Assembly: GCA_964017185.1 (NCBI GenBank)
Contig: OZ024874.1
Location: 17,541,957-17,605,956 of the forward strand
DNA: 64,000 nt
DNA from: Rugalucina vietnamica
Lineage: Eukaryota; Mollusca; Bivalvia; Lucinida; Lucinidae
Direction: 5' to 3'
Shown here: piece after piece, positions 42,401-45,741 of the stretch
How the letters are laid out: every line of letters starts with the position of its first letter
Numbering within the stretch: position 1 is the stretch's first letter
Made by a program: the position numbers and the translations under genes
Notes under the pieces: model-generated
Told to the model about the DNA's origin: nothing
The model's input: only the letters and a program-made list of their open reading frames with translations
Database searches by the model: none

Positions 42401-43972
42401 ATAGTTTTGTATCAGAGCATGAGGCCTGAGACTTCCCGCGTCCATTTGGACTGGTCATCATAATTATACGAGCCTGTCCATAAGAAAACAAACAATTTGG
42501 GTTTCCGTCCAGGTCCTACACAAACCAGGCTGTACAGTCACAGAATAAAGCTTGAAGCTTGAAACTTTGGATATATTAAGTAGAAGAGGAAATGTACTAT
42601 CCGTGTGGCGAAAACAAAGGCGCTGATCAGCTGTGCAGTAACTGCACAGCTGATTTGCATCTTTGTTTTCGCACATGCAAATTGCTGGTTTCTAATGCGA
42701 AGGCTCATTTGATAGTATTATAGCATAAGGAACAAATACCCCATGATATCTCGAGACAATTGCGTTTTCTTTTTCTTTTCTGTTAATTGTTCTGTTAAAA
42801 GTGTCATTGTCACATTGACAAAAATGTCGGATATCTCTGAAACAAGTTTTTTTGTGCCCAGTGCTTGCAGTTTCAAAATGATAACATAAATTATATACAA
42901 TGTACATCGATAACCAATCAAATACAATAGTAGCAATATATTGGAATATGACTCTTATGCATGCGCCTTTTTCGAAGGGTTGTCTTCAGAATGCTTGTCA
43001 TCCAATATAGTGCCACCGCATTCGAAATGAACCTACTCTTAGCATGCAATCTTTAAGTATTTACATTTACAATCGTATTCCCCACATATCTTCTTCCTAG
43101 ACCATTACTGACGGTTTGAAATGTTTTAGTCATTCAGTACACGCATTCAATTTCTGGTTTACCATACGCATACACGCTTCTATATAGTTAAGTCTTACCT
43201 ATTTGCTTGCAGTCTTATATGTTATCATTCGGTACATGCAGTCTCAAACATGCATTTAGACCTCCTCTTTTCTTCATTTATTACTACGCCATGCCATAAA
43301 ATTTACGATTTTGTATTGAGGAGTCTATATGTTTAAATATGTATGATAGTATATTTAATTATGCCATATATGTTCATGCAAATTTGTATGATGTTTTACT
43401 TACTCTGCCCAACTATATGAAACAAAACACAAATGAAAAGTATATTCTGAAAACCAGGAAAGAAAGACAGGCTAATCAAATCTAAATCTGTTGAAAATTG
43501 CGTTCCACTCACTCTGCAGCGCCAATACTGAAAAAGGCCATGCCGATGAAAAGACAAATGTTGTAATGATGGAGTCTGGCAAACATTATAAGTCTCGTTT
43601 GTTTATTAACTGATCTAAAGAGGAAACATGGGATGTGGGTTGTCATGGTTACTTTTACGCACACAATTAATAAAAAAACTGCTTTAAACTTTAAACTTCC
43701 TGTTTATCTTTCACCTGAAGAAAGATCATCTGACCTTTGATCTGTCTACGATCAAAATCAAAATAATGGTATTTAATTCACATTTTCTCCAAATACAGAA
43801 TCTCCACAAAGCAGCTCCGGCTATTATATCATAAACTATCATGCAAACACATGACTCACCGAAAAGTTCCCTACTGTAGTTGATTCATCATCAGCCCCTT
43901 CGGGAACGGCAACCAGCATCAGCCCCAGGAAACCAGGGTCCTCCACTGTCTCGTCAGTATTCTTGATAATCA
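616..43972 (-). CDS. SPON1: Spondin-1 (F-spondin)-like secreted protein, 10 internal exons, partial at both ends
   Basis: Gene-level entry; the exons are listed separately. Joining the ten exons (43860-43972, 42263-42390, 27796-27872, 25321-25461, 19629-19780, 3238-3382, 2660-2766, 1846-2092, 1157-1606, 616-786) gives 1731 nt with every junction phase compatible and GT-AG introns throughout. The product is Reeler (residues 1 to about 106), Spondin_N (about 120-310), two TSP1 repeats (about 375-425 and 453-512) and one Kunitz domain (about 523-573). Spondins are secreted extracellular matrix proteins acting in cell adhesion and axon or neural patterning. Vertebrate F-spondin has six TSP1 repeats and no Kunitz; a Kunitz domain is seen in some invertebrate spondins such as fly fat-spondin. 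Introns range from 239 bp to about 16 kb and hold most of the window's repeats. The signal peptide, the first part of Reeler and the true 3' end are not visible. Orthology to SPON1 rather than another spondin is inferred. Confidence 0.9.
1157..1606 (-). CDS. SPON1: Spondin-like exon: two thrombospondin type 1 repeats
   Basis: This 450-nt exon encodes two TSP1 repeats in one piece. The first runs from [12 protein letters not shown] through [12 protein letters not shown] to ECEGKC; the second runs from [12 protein letters not shown] through [11 protein letters not shown] to IPDC. Each has the WxxWxxC segment that is the usual C-mannosylation site, and the Arg-rich strand that stacks on the Trp ladder. 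The common O-fucose pattern CxxS/TC is not matched exactly in either. A linker with charged residues separates the repeats. After splicing, the end reads NFT, an N-glycosylation sequon right before the Kunitz domain. The acceptor is TTTGCAG before 1606 and the donor GTATAA after 1157; both ends are phase 1. Two repeats is fewer than the six in vertebrate F-spondin. Confidence 0.95.
1846..2092 (-). CDS. SPON1: Spondin-like exon: end of Spondin_N and linker to TSP1
   Basis: The translation starts [17 protein letters not shown], passes [10 protein letters not shown] and [13 protein letters not shown], and ends in an acidic then Lys-rich linker ([11 protein letters not shown]). The TDPPERI ... 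DSPFYGP ... LTLTKIKE order matches the last strands of the Spondin_N (FS) domain before the first TSP1 repeat. The acceptor is CATTCCAG before 2092 and the donor GTATGG after 1846. It enters in phase 0 and leaves in phase 1, matching both neighbours. Confidence 0.92.
2406..2638 (+). mobile_element. Family A hairpin MITE, copy 2
   Basis: A full-length copy starting GAGCCACCGC, with the family core palindrome and the second half (ggtttgtgtcggacctgg). It is flanked by ATAT (2402-2405 and 2639-2642). It sits in the 567-bp intron between two Spondin_N exons, with its edge only about 20 bp from the 5' splice site at 2659. Confidence 0.9.
2660..2766 (-). CDS. SPON1: Spondin-like exon: Spondin_N signature segment
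   Basis: This encodes the most recognisable stretch of Spondin_[12 protein letters not shown] followed by [16 protein letters not shown]. The PWDAGTDNG segment is the family's hallmark, and the paired cysteines just before it are conserved. The acceptor is ATCTTACAG before 2766 (two bases complete a Gly codon). The donor GTAGGT follows 2660 in phase 0. A GTGGTA three bases earlier could serve as an alternative donor without changing frame. Confidence 0.95.
3238..3382 (-). CDS. SPON1: Spondin-like exon: Spondin_N centre
   Basis: The exon translates as [16 protein letters not shown], then a Lys/Arg-rich strand, then [17 protein letters not shown]. The MIGPSPDW motif is a core Spondin_N signature (human F-spondin has a near-identical MMGPSPDW). 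The acceptor is ATTTTCAG before 3382 and the donor GTAAGT follows 3238. It enters in phase 0 and leaves one base to complete Gly with the next exon. The upstream intron (3383-19628) is the longest in the visible gene. Confidence 0.95.
4553..4862. repeat. Dispersed repeat beginning CCCCGGGGGTGGTACTCCC
   Basis: A GC-rich stretch with CCCCGGGGGTGGTACTCCC at its left, ending with a taggggtctatggtac segment. From memory, similar tracts recur as dispersed repeats in marine invertebrate genomes. There is only one copy in this window, so boundaries are approximate and no coding capacity is seen. Confidence 0.35.
4929..4990 (+). mobile_element. Family C MITE, end fragment
   Basis: Matches the cgaaaac-tgcccatgcaata-agagattttt end of family C and then loses similarity. 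The palindromic core is missing, so this is a truncated relic. Confidence 0.5.
5325..5535 (+). mobile_element. tRNA-derived SINE, full length
   Basis: The head is tRNA-like, with an A box (TGGCGTAGTGG at 5334) and a B-box-like GGTACGATCACC near 5377. The body follows (gtgtccttgggcaagacaca ... ggctccgtcccgacatgact ... ggacgttaagcccc) and the tail is CAAA-type repeats ending near 5535. The short direct repeat ATGGCC flanks the unit (about 5316 and 5535), consistent with target-primed insertion. SINEs are transcribed by RNA polymerase III and borrow a LINE's machinery; which LINE is not known here. A second, 3'-only copy is at 41887-42030. Confidence 0.8.
6499..7190. repeat. Foldback repeat with arms of about 75 bp
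   Basis: The stretch around 6645-6715 (gtaaacatgggaac ... tttcgagattgttccaaagg) reappears inverted at about 7048-7131 (cctttggagcgatctcgaaa ... gttcccatgtttac). The motif taacctgtgtta-gcgacc also occurs at both 6502 and 7155 as a direct repeat. This looks like a degraded foldback transposon; boundaries are approximate. Confidence 0.5.
7536..7747 (+). mobile_element. Family A hairpin MITE, copy 3 (degenerate)
   Basis: Retains agccgcatcatgagaaaacc at the left, a decayed hairpin core and the ggtttcggacatg / ttgcttttctc right half. Target duplication not clear. Confidence 0.7.
7901..8089 (-). mobile_element. Family A hairpin MITE, copy 4 (internally deleted)
   Basis: Minus-oriented copy with agccgcgacgcgagaaa at the left and catgacgcggttc at the right. 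Half of the central hairpin is missing. Confidence 0.7.
8092..8928. other. Intronic stretch, no gene recognised
   Basis: AT-rich single-copy-looking intron sequence between family A copy 4 and family B copy 1. A cysteine-containing minus-strand open frame (8126-8359) was examined and not accepted as an exon. Confidence 0.5.
8933..9129 (+). mobile_element. Family B TTAA-flanked MITE, copy 1
   Basis: Flanked by TTAA on both sides (8929-8932 and 9130-9133). It starts CCC-TTTTTTGACGAATGG and ends AGGCTTAAATGAG. The central hairpin (gcaaacagaatag ... ) is decayed in this copy. TTAA duplication is typical of piggyBac and Kolobok superfamilies; no transposase is encoded. Confidence 0.85.
9744..9980 (+). 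mobile_element. Family A hairpin MITE, copy 5
   Basis: Full-length plus-oriented copy with the core palindrome and right end catgacgcggctc; the left terminus is altered to GAGGA. Confidence 0.85.
10273..10359. repeat. 22-bp tandem repeat, about four copies
   Basis: The unit attcgtacagcgaaggatgt plus two bases repeats head to tail four times with near identity, the last copy ending gatgtccag. There are no spacers, so this is not a CRISPR array. The near-perfect identity implies recent expansion. Confidence 0.85.
10360..10593 (+). pseudogene. Unassigned protein-coding-like fragment
   Basis: Plus-strand frame reading [20 protein letters not shown], then [20 protein letters not shown] and [20 protein letters not shown] before a stop at about 10591. 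The composition is unlike the surrounding AT-rich frames and looks like a real protein segment. Upstream the frame runs into the 22-bp tandem repeat, which breaks continuity, and I see no convincing acceptor. I do not recognise the family. It may be a fragment of a captured or retroposed gene, an exon of an unseen plus-strand gene, or chance. Confidence 0.3.
11313..11528 (-). mobile_element. Family A hairpin MITE, copy 6
   Basis: GAGCC to GGCTC, flanked by ATAT (11309-11312 and 11529-11532); minus orientation with intact hairpin arms. Confidence 0.9.
11881..12152. repeat. Short tandem repeat atgctatttgcta with an inverted partner
   Basis: About four 15-bp units of (a)aatgctatttgct occur at 11885-11950. 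Inverted copies (agcaaatagcaattagcat) are at 12118-12150, so the two blocks can pair across about 170 bp. Confidence 0.7.
12198..13146. mobile_element. TTAA-flanked non-autonomous element, 949 bp
   Basis: The perfect 13-bp terminal inverted repeats GGATGTTCGCTGC are immediately flanked by TTAA (12194-12197 and 13147-13150). The interior contains loose internal repeats (cactaccctatat near 12655 and 13030; gggggtaggg near 12421 and 12794) but no transposase. The structure fits a piggyBac- or Kolobok-like deletion derivative. Confidence 0.85.
13503..13704 (-). mobile_element. Family A hairpin MITE, copy 7
   Basis: GAGCC to GGCTC flanked by ATTT on both sides (13499-13502, 13705-13708). Part of the hairpin is deleted. 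Confidence 0.85.
13705..14109. other. Intronic stretch, nothing recognised
   Basis: Short open frames only, no similarity recognised and no repeat shared with the rest of the window. Confidence 0.5.
14163..15343 (-). pseudogene. Reverse transcriptase C-terminal part with C2H2 zinc finger
   Basis: Open from the deletion junction to a stop at 14163. In order it shows the RT segment [19 protein letters not shown], the catalytic LLYADDMD box, a thumb-like region ([17 protein letters not shown]), the conserved [20 protein letters not shown] and [19 protein letters not shown] segments, and a terminal finger CSTCNRQF...HQRTH (C-x2-C-x12-H-x3-H). The upstream half of the RT is missing, so this cannot be functional. 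The first ATG at 15437 belongs to the out-of-frame endonuclease side and is not a real start. Confidence 0.85.
15344..15603 (-). pseudogene. LINE endonuclease N-terminal fragment
   Basis: The frame is open after a TAA at 15604-15606 and encodes [20 protein letters not shown], then [20 protein letters not shown] and [11 protein letters not shown]...GYTFFWSGR. These match the start of AP-type LINE endonucleases: the GxWNVRTL strand carries the metal-binding Asn, and the ALSET motif the catalytic Glu. The frame hits a stop at 15331-15333, just beyond REAGV, where the deletion joins it to RT sequence. The rest of the nuclease is absent. Confidence 0.8.
16557..16596. repeat. Homopolymer T40
   Basis: Uninterrupted run of about 40 T. 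Next to the LINE 5' region and family B copy 2; possibly the poly(A) tail of a lost retro-insert. Confidence 0.9.
16668..17569 (+). mobile_element. Family B TTAA-flanked MITE, copy 2, interrupted
   Basis: Starts CCCATATTTGACGAATGG after TTAA (16664-16667) and ends AAATGAG before TTAA (17570-17573). The central hairpin is intact around 16795-16835 (agatgggacgcatct core). Ten bases from its right end it is split by another TTAA element (16866-17560). Confidence 0.85.
16866..17560. mobile_element. TTAA-flanked element, 695 bp, nested in family B copy
   Basis: Terminal inverted repeats of 20 bp starting AGCCAGATGTACGTAATTG, flanked by TTAA duplications (16862-16865 and 17561-17564). Removing it plus one TTAA restores the host MITE end (ggcttaaatgag). 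The interior has a cluster of TGACGT boxes near 17447-17505 and no transposase frame. It is younger than its host. Confidence 0.9.
17574..18063. other. Intronic stretch, nothing recognised
   Basis: AT-rich sequence without shared repeats, exons or RNA-like structure that I can see. Confidence 0.5.
18064..18297 (-). mobile_element. Family A hairpin MITE, copy 8
   Basis: Full-length, GAGCC to GGCTC, flanked by ATTT (18060-18063 and 18298-18301), with perfect hairpin arms around ggttaccgcgaagctgatc. Confidence 0.92.
18862..19075 (+). mobile_element. Family B MITE, copy 3 (left end decayed)
   Basis: The central palindrome (agcaaacagaatagcccc ... gacgccgcgttctgcggcgtc) is nearly perfect. The right end AAATGAG is followed by TTAA (19076-19079); the left TTAA is not preserved. 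Confidence 0.85.
19224..19270. repeat. Homopolymer A47
   Basis: Uninterrupted A run about 360 bp from the Spondin_N exon at 19629-19780; transcribed as U47 in the spondin pre-mRNA. Confidence 0.95.
19408..19611 (-). mobile_element. Family C palindromic MITE, short copy
   Basis: Shows aaaacatgtccgtg at the left, the caaaacatagattgtgg ... cccacaatctatgtttt palindrome with its centre shortened, and tattgcatgg-tgttttcg at the right. It ends 18 bp from the 3' edge of the exon at 19629. Confidence 0.8.
19629..19780 (-). CDS. SPON1: Spondin-like exon: Spondin_[11 protein letters not shown] segment
   Basis: The translation reads [39 protein letters not shown], then LETDMKKN. The HWS-IxG-(S/T)H and WEYGxYAS-GVK motifs are diagnostic for the Spondin_N domain. 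The acceptor is GAATTTCAG before 19780, with two bases completing an Asp codon; the donor GTGAGT follows 19629 in phase 0. This exon lies over 16 kb from the next one and would be missed by a simple open-frame scan, because no long frame covers it. The acceptor region is duplicated just upstream (see findings). Confidence 0.95.
19781..19900. repeat. Tandem duplication of the 3' splice site region
   Basis: The segment ctgaaattcatgactgatga onward (19781-19845) is repeated from 19849 with a 68-bp offset and few differences. Both copies contain the minus-strand sequence ending TTTCAG. Confidence 0.9.
19969..20017. repeat. Homopolymer T49 followed by TA repeats
   Basis: Uninterrupted T run followed by (TA)n to about 20038; transcribed as A49 upstream of the 19629-19780 exon. 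Confidence 0.95.
20256..20940 (+). mobile_element. Family A hairpin MITE, copy 9, split by a TTAA element
   Basis: The left part (20256-20375) has the hairpin with agctgatcagcgcctttg. The right part (20845-20940) resumes exactly at aatccgaaatttcaagc and runs to ggttttctcg. The 20376-20844 insertion interrupts it. Confidence 0.88.
20376..20844. mobile_element. TTAA-flanked element, 469 bp, nested in family A copy
   Basis: The ends are AGGGAATA and TATGCCCT (imperfect inverted repeats AGGG(A/C)ATA), flanked by TTAA (20372-20375 and 20845-20848). Excision with one TTAA exactly rejoins the host MITE (cttctttttaaatccgaaat). No coding frame. The AGGG...CCCT ends and TTAA fit piggyBac-type termini. 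Confidence 0.85.
20941..21359. other. Intronic stretch, nothing recognised
   Basis: No repeat shared within the window and no exon found. Confidence 0.5.
21360..21594 (+). mobile_element. Family A hairpin MITE, copy 10
   Basis: Full-length with ggtaaccgcgaagctgatc hairpin. The ends are GAGCC and GGCTT, the flanks ACAT and ACGT (imperfect duplication). Confidence 0.9.
21595..22566. other. Intronic stretch, mostly unremarkable
   Basis: A short piece near 21940-21975 (ccagaggaccaactgtcct ... acgctcacctg) resembles the ends of the 40215-41118 repeat and a fragment near 58310-58345. Otherwise nothing is recognised. Confidence 0.4.
22567..23390 (+). repeat. Family F dispersed repeat, copy 1 (with nested MITE)
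   Basis: Shares about 600 bp with 45116-45741 and, inverted, with 61021-61452: ggcgcaatcggaaagacatcc, cagctatttcccaatagg, cctcagcttctgcagtggtt, ggtcctcgtggtgaatctct, gggccaagcaacagacaag. Interrupted by family A copy 11. No coding capacity and no clear inverted ends. Confidence 0.85.
23017..23250 (+). mobile_element. Family A hairpin MITE, copy 11
   Basis: Inserted into family F copy 1, with ATAT duplications (23013-23016, 23251-23254). Perfect hairpin, so relatively young. Confidence 0.92.
23391..25182. other. Intronic stretch, nothing recognised
   Basis: Nearly 1.8 kb with no shared repeat, exon or RNA gene that I can support. Confidence 0.5.
25183..25255 (+). tRNA. tRNA-Arg(UCU)-like sequence, probably degenerate or a SINE head
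   Basis: It is 73 nt long. The acceptor GCGTCTT can pair with GGGACGC using two G-U pairs. The D-arm is ACTCAGTGGTTAGAGC, the anticodon loop TTTCTGT (TCT), and the T arm CGGGTTCGAATCCCG with a perfect B box. A T9 run follows at once (25258-25266), as for an RNA polymerase III terminator. Against a functional tRNA: the anticodon stem CGTGA/CCAGG has two mismatches and the spacing between T arm and acceptor is off. It lies inside the intron, 66 bp from a spondin exon, on the opposite strand. Confidence 0.4.
25321..25461 (-). CDS. SPON1: Spondin-like exon: Reeler-to-Spondin_N junction
   Basis: The translation runs [46 protein letters not shown]. The CCACG-A-Y-(F/L)-G-WSxxTHPK pattern is the classical beginning of the Spondin_N domain; human F-spondin has the same CCACG and WSEKTHPKDYP. 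The acceptor is GTTTCAG before 25461 (two bases complete a Thr codon). The donor GTAAGT follows 25321 and leaves one base. Its neighbour at 27796 supplies the end of Reeler in the correct phase. Confidence 0.95.
25575..26330. repeat. Tandem array, about five diverged units of 135-172 bp
   Basis: Each unit has gtgaccttgacctcgaggtcac, (ac)tcaggtgggtcgtgatggta, then caa-gtatcaact-gatccatct. Units begin near 25590, 25760, 25895, 26060 and 26226. After the array comes aacgccgacgctaacgccaa and a palindromic ctgtactttcgtacag. Similar blocks are common in bivalve introns. Several units contain TGACCTTGA (or its complement TCAAGGTCA), the extended nuclear-receptor half-site. Confidence 0.85.
26400..27795. 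other. Intronic stretch, nothing recognised
   Basis: AT-rich intron between the Reeler and Spondin_N exons; no repeat or gene found. Confidence 0.5.
27796..27872 (-). CDS. SPON1: Spondin-like exon: end of Reeler domain
   Basis: A small 77-nt exon encoding (R)[25 protein letters not shown]. It completes the VEFRATI strand begun in exon 42263-42390; FRATI-(V/I) is the conserved end of Reeler domains. It also carries the cysteine near the end of Reeler. The acceptor is TTTTATAG before 27872 (one base completes Arg), and the donor GTAAGT follows 27796. On its own the exon would be too short to identify; phase and homology on both sides support it. Confidence 0.9.
27873..28623. other. Intronic stretch, nothing recognised
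   Basis: Start of the 14.4-kb intron; no repeat or gene found. Confidence 0.5.
28624..28846 (+). mobile_element. Family A hairpin MITE, copy 12
   Basis: GAGCC to GACAC, flanked by ATAT (28620-28623 and 28847-28850); hairpin intact. Confidence 0.9.
29285..29331. repeat. Microsatellite (AAAT)n
   Basis: About 11 perfect 4-bp units followed by decayed A-rich sequence. Confidence 0.9.
29562..29796 (+). mobile_element. Family A hairpin MITE, copy 13
   Basis: Full-length; GAGCC to GGCTC, flanks ATTC and ATTT (one mismatch). Perfect hairpin. Confidence 0.9.
29797..32635. other. Intronic stretch, nothing firmly recognised
   Basis: About 2.8 kb without recognised repeats. A region at 31526-31735 is open on both strands but matches nothing I know. 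Confidence 0.45.
32636..33180. repeat. 35-bp minisatellite, block 1
   Basis: Diverged head-to-tail units of about 35 bp such as aagatgagcatgtgtctctg plus ttctgttctgttcgt. Block 1 is the most degenerate. It continues after interruptions at 33410-33690 and 35210-35485. Confidence 0.85.
33348..33407 (+). repeat. Lone diverged monomer of the 69-bp satellite
   Basis: The stretch gcatgcttttccaccgattg, ggtttgctgtggcttggctc, ggttgttcgttaca aligns to the 69-bp satellite unit of 49540-50640 with a small deletion. It lies in the 33181-33409 insertion that splits the 35-bp minisatellite. Confidence 0.6.
33410..33690. repeat. 35-bp minisatellite, block 2
   Basis: Continues block 1 and ends in a three-unit (105-bp) pattern that recurs in block 3: a tgtgtctctg unit, a ctgtagttcag unit and a gtagttttgtaatactctgat unit. 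Confidence 0.85.
33691..35209. mobile_element. 1519-bp DNA transposon with long terminal inverted repeats
   Basis: The ends read CACGGCTACCAAACAGTT. The two terminal repeats of roughly 84 bp (33691-33775 and 35124-35209) match almost throughout, ending near aggtgca. The insertion splits the 35-bp minisatellite, and TGATT is duplicated on both sides (33686-33690, 35210-35214), so the empty site can be read directly from block 3 of the array. No frame over about 62 codons exists inside, so it is non-autonomous. A 5-bp duplication with CAC ends occurs in Transib-like elements, and 5-bp duplications also occur in some hAT families; class is undecided. Confidence 0.92.
35210..35485. repeat. 35-bp minisatellite, block 3
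   Basis: Seven units of 35 bp, several exactly 35 long, showing the same three-unit order as block 2. It ends at a poly(A) run. Confidence 0.9.
35486..35528. repeat. Homopolymer A43
   Basis: Uninterrupted A run adjoining the minisatellite. Confidence 0.95.
35529..36243. other. Intronic stretch, weak internal repetition
   Basis: The piece gttgacaccattacataa (near 36130) recurs diverged as tttgacaccgttacataa near 37082, suggesting an old direct repeat around the 36244-36888 element. No gene seen. Confidence 0.4.
36244..36888. mobile_element. 645-bp element with 25-bp inverted ends and TA duplication
   Basis: The inverted ends TAGGGGAATTCAATATTC (continuing gagcacc) occupy 36244-36268 and 36864-36888, flanked by TA on each side. 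TA duplication and short perfect ends suit a Tc1/mariner-type MITE. No transposase frame is present. Confidence 0.85.
36889..37686. other. Intronic stretch, nothing recognised
   Basis: AT-rich; only the diverged direct repeat noted for 35529-36243. Confidence 0.45.
37687..37933. mobile_element. Foldback MITE with internal perfect palindrome
   Basis: The outer arms ggg(c)cccgag ... tatgctcaactcag are inverted at 37687-37735 and 37890-37928. At the centre, 37812-37876 forms a near-perfect palindrome (atcctgc...aatgccaacaattgttggcatt...gcaggat), which would make a stable hairpin. Confidence 0.75.
37934..39028. other. Intronic stretch, nothing recognised
   Basis: No gene or shared repeat seen. 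Confidence 0.5.
39029..39285 (+). mobile_element. Family C palindromic MITE, full copy
   Basis: Ends cgaaaacttgcccatg and cggacatgttttc. The core palindrome aacatagattgtgggtac, acgttagaaccgcctcg, cgaggcggttctaacg is almost perfect over about 80 bp. Confidence 0.9.
39426..39472. repeat. Microsatellite (AG)n
   Basis: About 23 dinucleotides; creates a spurious Arg-Glu open frame. Confidence 0.95.
40080..40135. repeat. Imperfect (GTT)n microsatellite
   Basis: Interrupted trinucleotide repeat ttgttgttgtt with a gattgttg break. Confidence 0.8.
40215..41118. repeat. Dispersed repeat of two tandem units of about 405 bp
   Basis: Two diverged tandem units (about 40265-40670 and 40671-41075) share tcgcttggycgatcaagt, cctccttg-gtagt, gggccgatttc-acgaaact, catcatagtttgataaaa and gcctgagacttga. 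The ends gctcacctgaa and ttcagatgagcg with ggaccaatggtcctctgg form short inverted termini. From memory this type (disease-like motif atggccgcctcgcc, ggccgatttcaacgaaact) is frequent in bivalve introns. Confidence 0.75.
41404..41624 (-). mobile_element. Family A hairpin MITE, copy 14
   Basis: GAGCT to GACTC. The flanks share a longer direct repeat (tatgaaaatgatat) than other copies. Confidence 0.85.
41887..42030 (-). mobile_element. tRNA-derived SINE, 3' portion
   Basis: Inverted match to the 5400-5520 part of the SINE: gcttaacgtcccagtgaac, tcatgtcgggacggagccaa, cgcttcctgggtttt, gtgtcttgcttgaggacaca. The tRNA head is absent, so it is 5'-truncated. Confidence 0.8.
42263..42390 (-). CDS. SPON1: Spondin-like exon: Reeler domain, second visible part
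   Basis: The translation [42 protein letters not shown] matches Reeler: the conserved Cys followed by an AVTHT-like strand, a KT/KK-V-WTAP strand, and a G(C)V-FRA end. The WTAP tetrapeptide is the most recognisable Reeler motif. The acceptor is TTTTTAG before 42390 (phase 0). The donor GTGAGT follows 42263, leaving AG of an Arg codon completed 14.4 kb downstream. Confidence 0.93.
42470..42706 (-). mobile_element. Family A hairpin MITE, copy 15
   Basis: GAGCC to GGCTC, with hairpin agctgtgcagtaactgcaca at centre; 80 bp upstream of the Reeler exon acceptor at 42391. Confidence 0.88.
42707..43859. other. Intron between Reeler exons, nothing recognised
   Basis: AT-rich; no further repeat or gene. 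Confidence 0.5.
43860..43972 (-). CDS. SPON1: Spondin-like exon: Reeler domain, first visible part
   Basis: The translation [37 protein letters not shown] matches Reeler: a loop, the F-GF/FLG-L-A strand and the VG-FS turn before the next exon's cysteine. The acceptor is ATTTTCAG before 43972 (two bases complete a codon, so the missing upstream exon ends in phase 1). The donor GTGAGT follows 43860 in phase 0. The upstream exon with signal peptide and first Reeler cysteine was searched for up to 64000 without success. Confidence 0.88.
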
Positions 43973-44243
43973 CTGAAAATATACATGAAGGAGGTCGTAC
44001 ATATATAATACTTAAAACATGTGATGATAATGGTTAAACTTGATAACATTAACTATAGTTTATGCAGTGCCAGTGGCTGCCGAAGAGCGTTAATGATACA
44101 CTAGTGACACCATTGGCAAGATGCCACATTGTACCATAGATACCCCACCCCTCAACACATATTTGACTACCATTCGGCGTCATTCTCCGCTACAGCTATC
44201 TTCGGCTATTTACGCCGCTATGATGTAAATATTTTAGTATGGA

Positions 44244-44357
44244 ACGCTACACGGAATCCAAAATGTCCAGCCTCTAGCCATCTTCTGTGCTTGTGCAGCT
44301 CGGTTTGTGTCGGGCCTTTTCGGAAACAACAGTTTTGGTTTTCTCGCATCACGACTC
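44244..44357 (+). mobile_element. Family A MITE, right-half fragment (copy 16)
   Basis: Begins gctacacgg then jumps to aatccaaaatgtcc, keeping ctcggtttgtgtcgg and ending cacgactc. The hairpin is absent. Confidence 0.75.
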
Positions 44358-44446
44358 ATTTTGTTATGAAAGTATTATTCTGTTGAAGAAGATATGCACT
44401 ACACATACAGGCCGCATTAAGACAAAATCGCAGAGCGTATACGATA

Positions 44447-44768
44447 ACTGGTGTCAGTGGGATGTTTTTTTCACTGACGGGTTTTAGCTGTTGTTGGTTC
44501 GACTTGCGTTACATTTGGTGGCAGAAGTGGGATGTTTTTTTTTTTTTTTTTTTTTTTTTTCACTGACGGGGTTTAGCCGTTTTTGGTTCGGCTTACGTTA
44601 TATTTGGTGACAGAAGTACTGACGGGGTTTAGCCGTTGTTGGTTCGGCTTCTTTACTTTTGGTGGCAGAAGTGGGATACTTTTCAACTGTTGGGGTTTAT
44701 CCGTTGTTGGTTCGGCTTACGTTATATTTGGTGGCAGAAGTGGGATACTTTTCCACTGTCGATGTTAG
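44447..44768 (+). repeat. 69-bp satellite, block 1
   Basis: About four to five diverged units of the 49540-50640 satellite (cactgacggggtttagccgt, tgttggttcggcttacgtta, tttggtggcagaagtgggat), broken by a T26 run at 44535-44560. Confidence 0.88.
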
Positions 44769-45115
44769 CTAGTATTGTAGCATTGATTTTTCAAATGGAA
44801 TGGTATATATGTTATCAGAGGCCGAAAAATGTAAAAGTGCAAAGACATAAAGATATGGACAGCGTACTATAAAATCCTGACCCTAGGATGAATTCATTTT
44901 ACAATGGACAACAAACCTAGTGACCCCAATTAATTTTGAATGAAATGCAAAATTTTTACAAAAGGTGACGTAAAAGTTTCCAAAACGTGCTATATTAAAA
45001 TAGTTTTTCTTTCATATTTTATAACAAAAGTATTATTCTGCTGAAGTGTATAAATGCACTAAACATACAGACCGCATTAAGACAAAATCACAGAGCGTAT
45101 ACGACATCTGACAGA

Positions 45116-45741
45116 AAGGTACAAGTAGGCAAAGATCAGGAAAAGGCGCAATCAGAAAAAGATTCCCACTCCAAAAACCGAGGTGGGAAAAAAAAAAAAA
45201 AAAAAAACCAAACTAACAATCAGGTACTTATACCATGAAACATATCGTAAGCCGAATGAGCAGCTATTTTCCCAATAGGTGGCCACTCAGTTACCTTAAC
45301 TTAACTAAAAATATGAAAACATACATAAGGCGCCAACAGCACAAAAAATTTTAAACACCAAGACATAAAACAAAAAGAACCACTACAGAAGTATCGACTT
45401 GGAACGATCAGTAACACAAAGTTACTGGCGGGCTTAAACCGGTTTTACAGGTACCTAACCTCACCCTCAGCTTCTGCAGTGGTTCACAACATTTAGTTAG
45501 TTCTTCGGTCCTCGTGGTGAATCTCTAACTAGTCAATGAATCATCAAGAACAAACAAATAAATCATGATAAACATCCTGATGAATCAAAAACCAGGACTC
45601 ACAGATTGAGTAAGCTGCCCGACGATGGAGATCCCTGGGCGCCGAATAACCTACTAACTCCGGAGCAAAAGAAAAACACAAGTTGGACCCCGGTGGGCCA
45701 AGCAACAGACAAGAAGCTCCGGCCCCAACCAACTAAAATGA
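45116..45741 (+). repeat. Family F dispersed repeat, copy 2 (most complete)
   Basis: Uninterrupted reference copy of the family: starts gtacaagtaggcaaagatca, includes the conserved gtacctaacctcaccctcag and cctcgtggtgaatctctaac blocks, ends gggccaagcaacagacaaga and agctccgg. Contains an A20 run near 45188. Confidence 0.85.
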
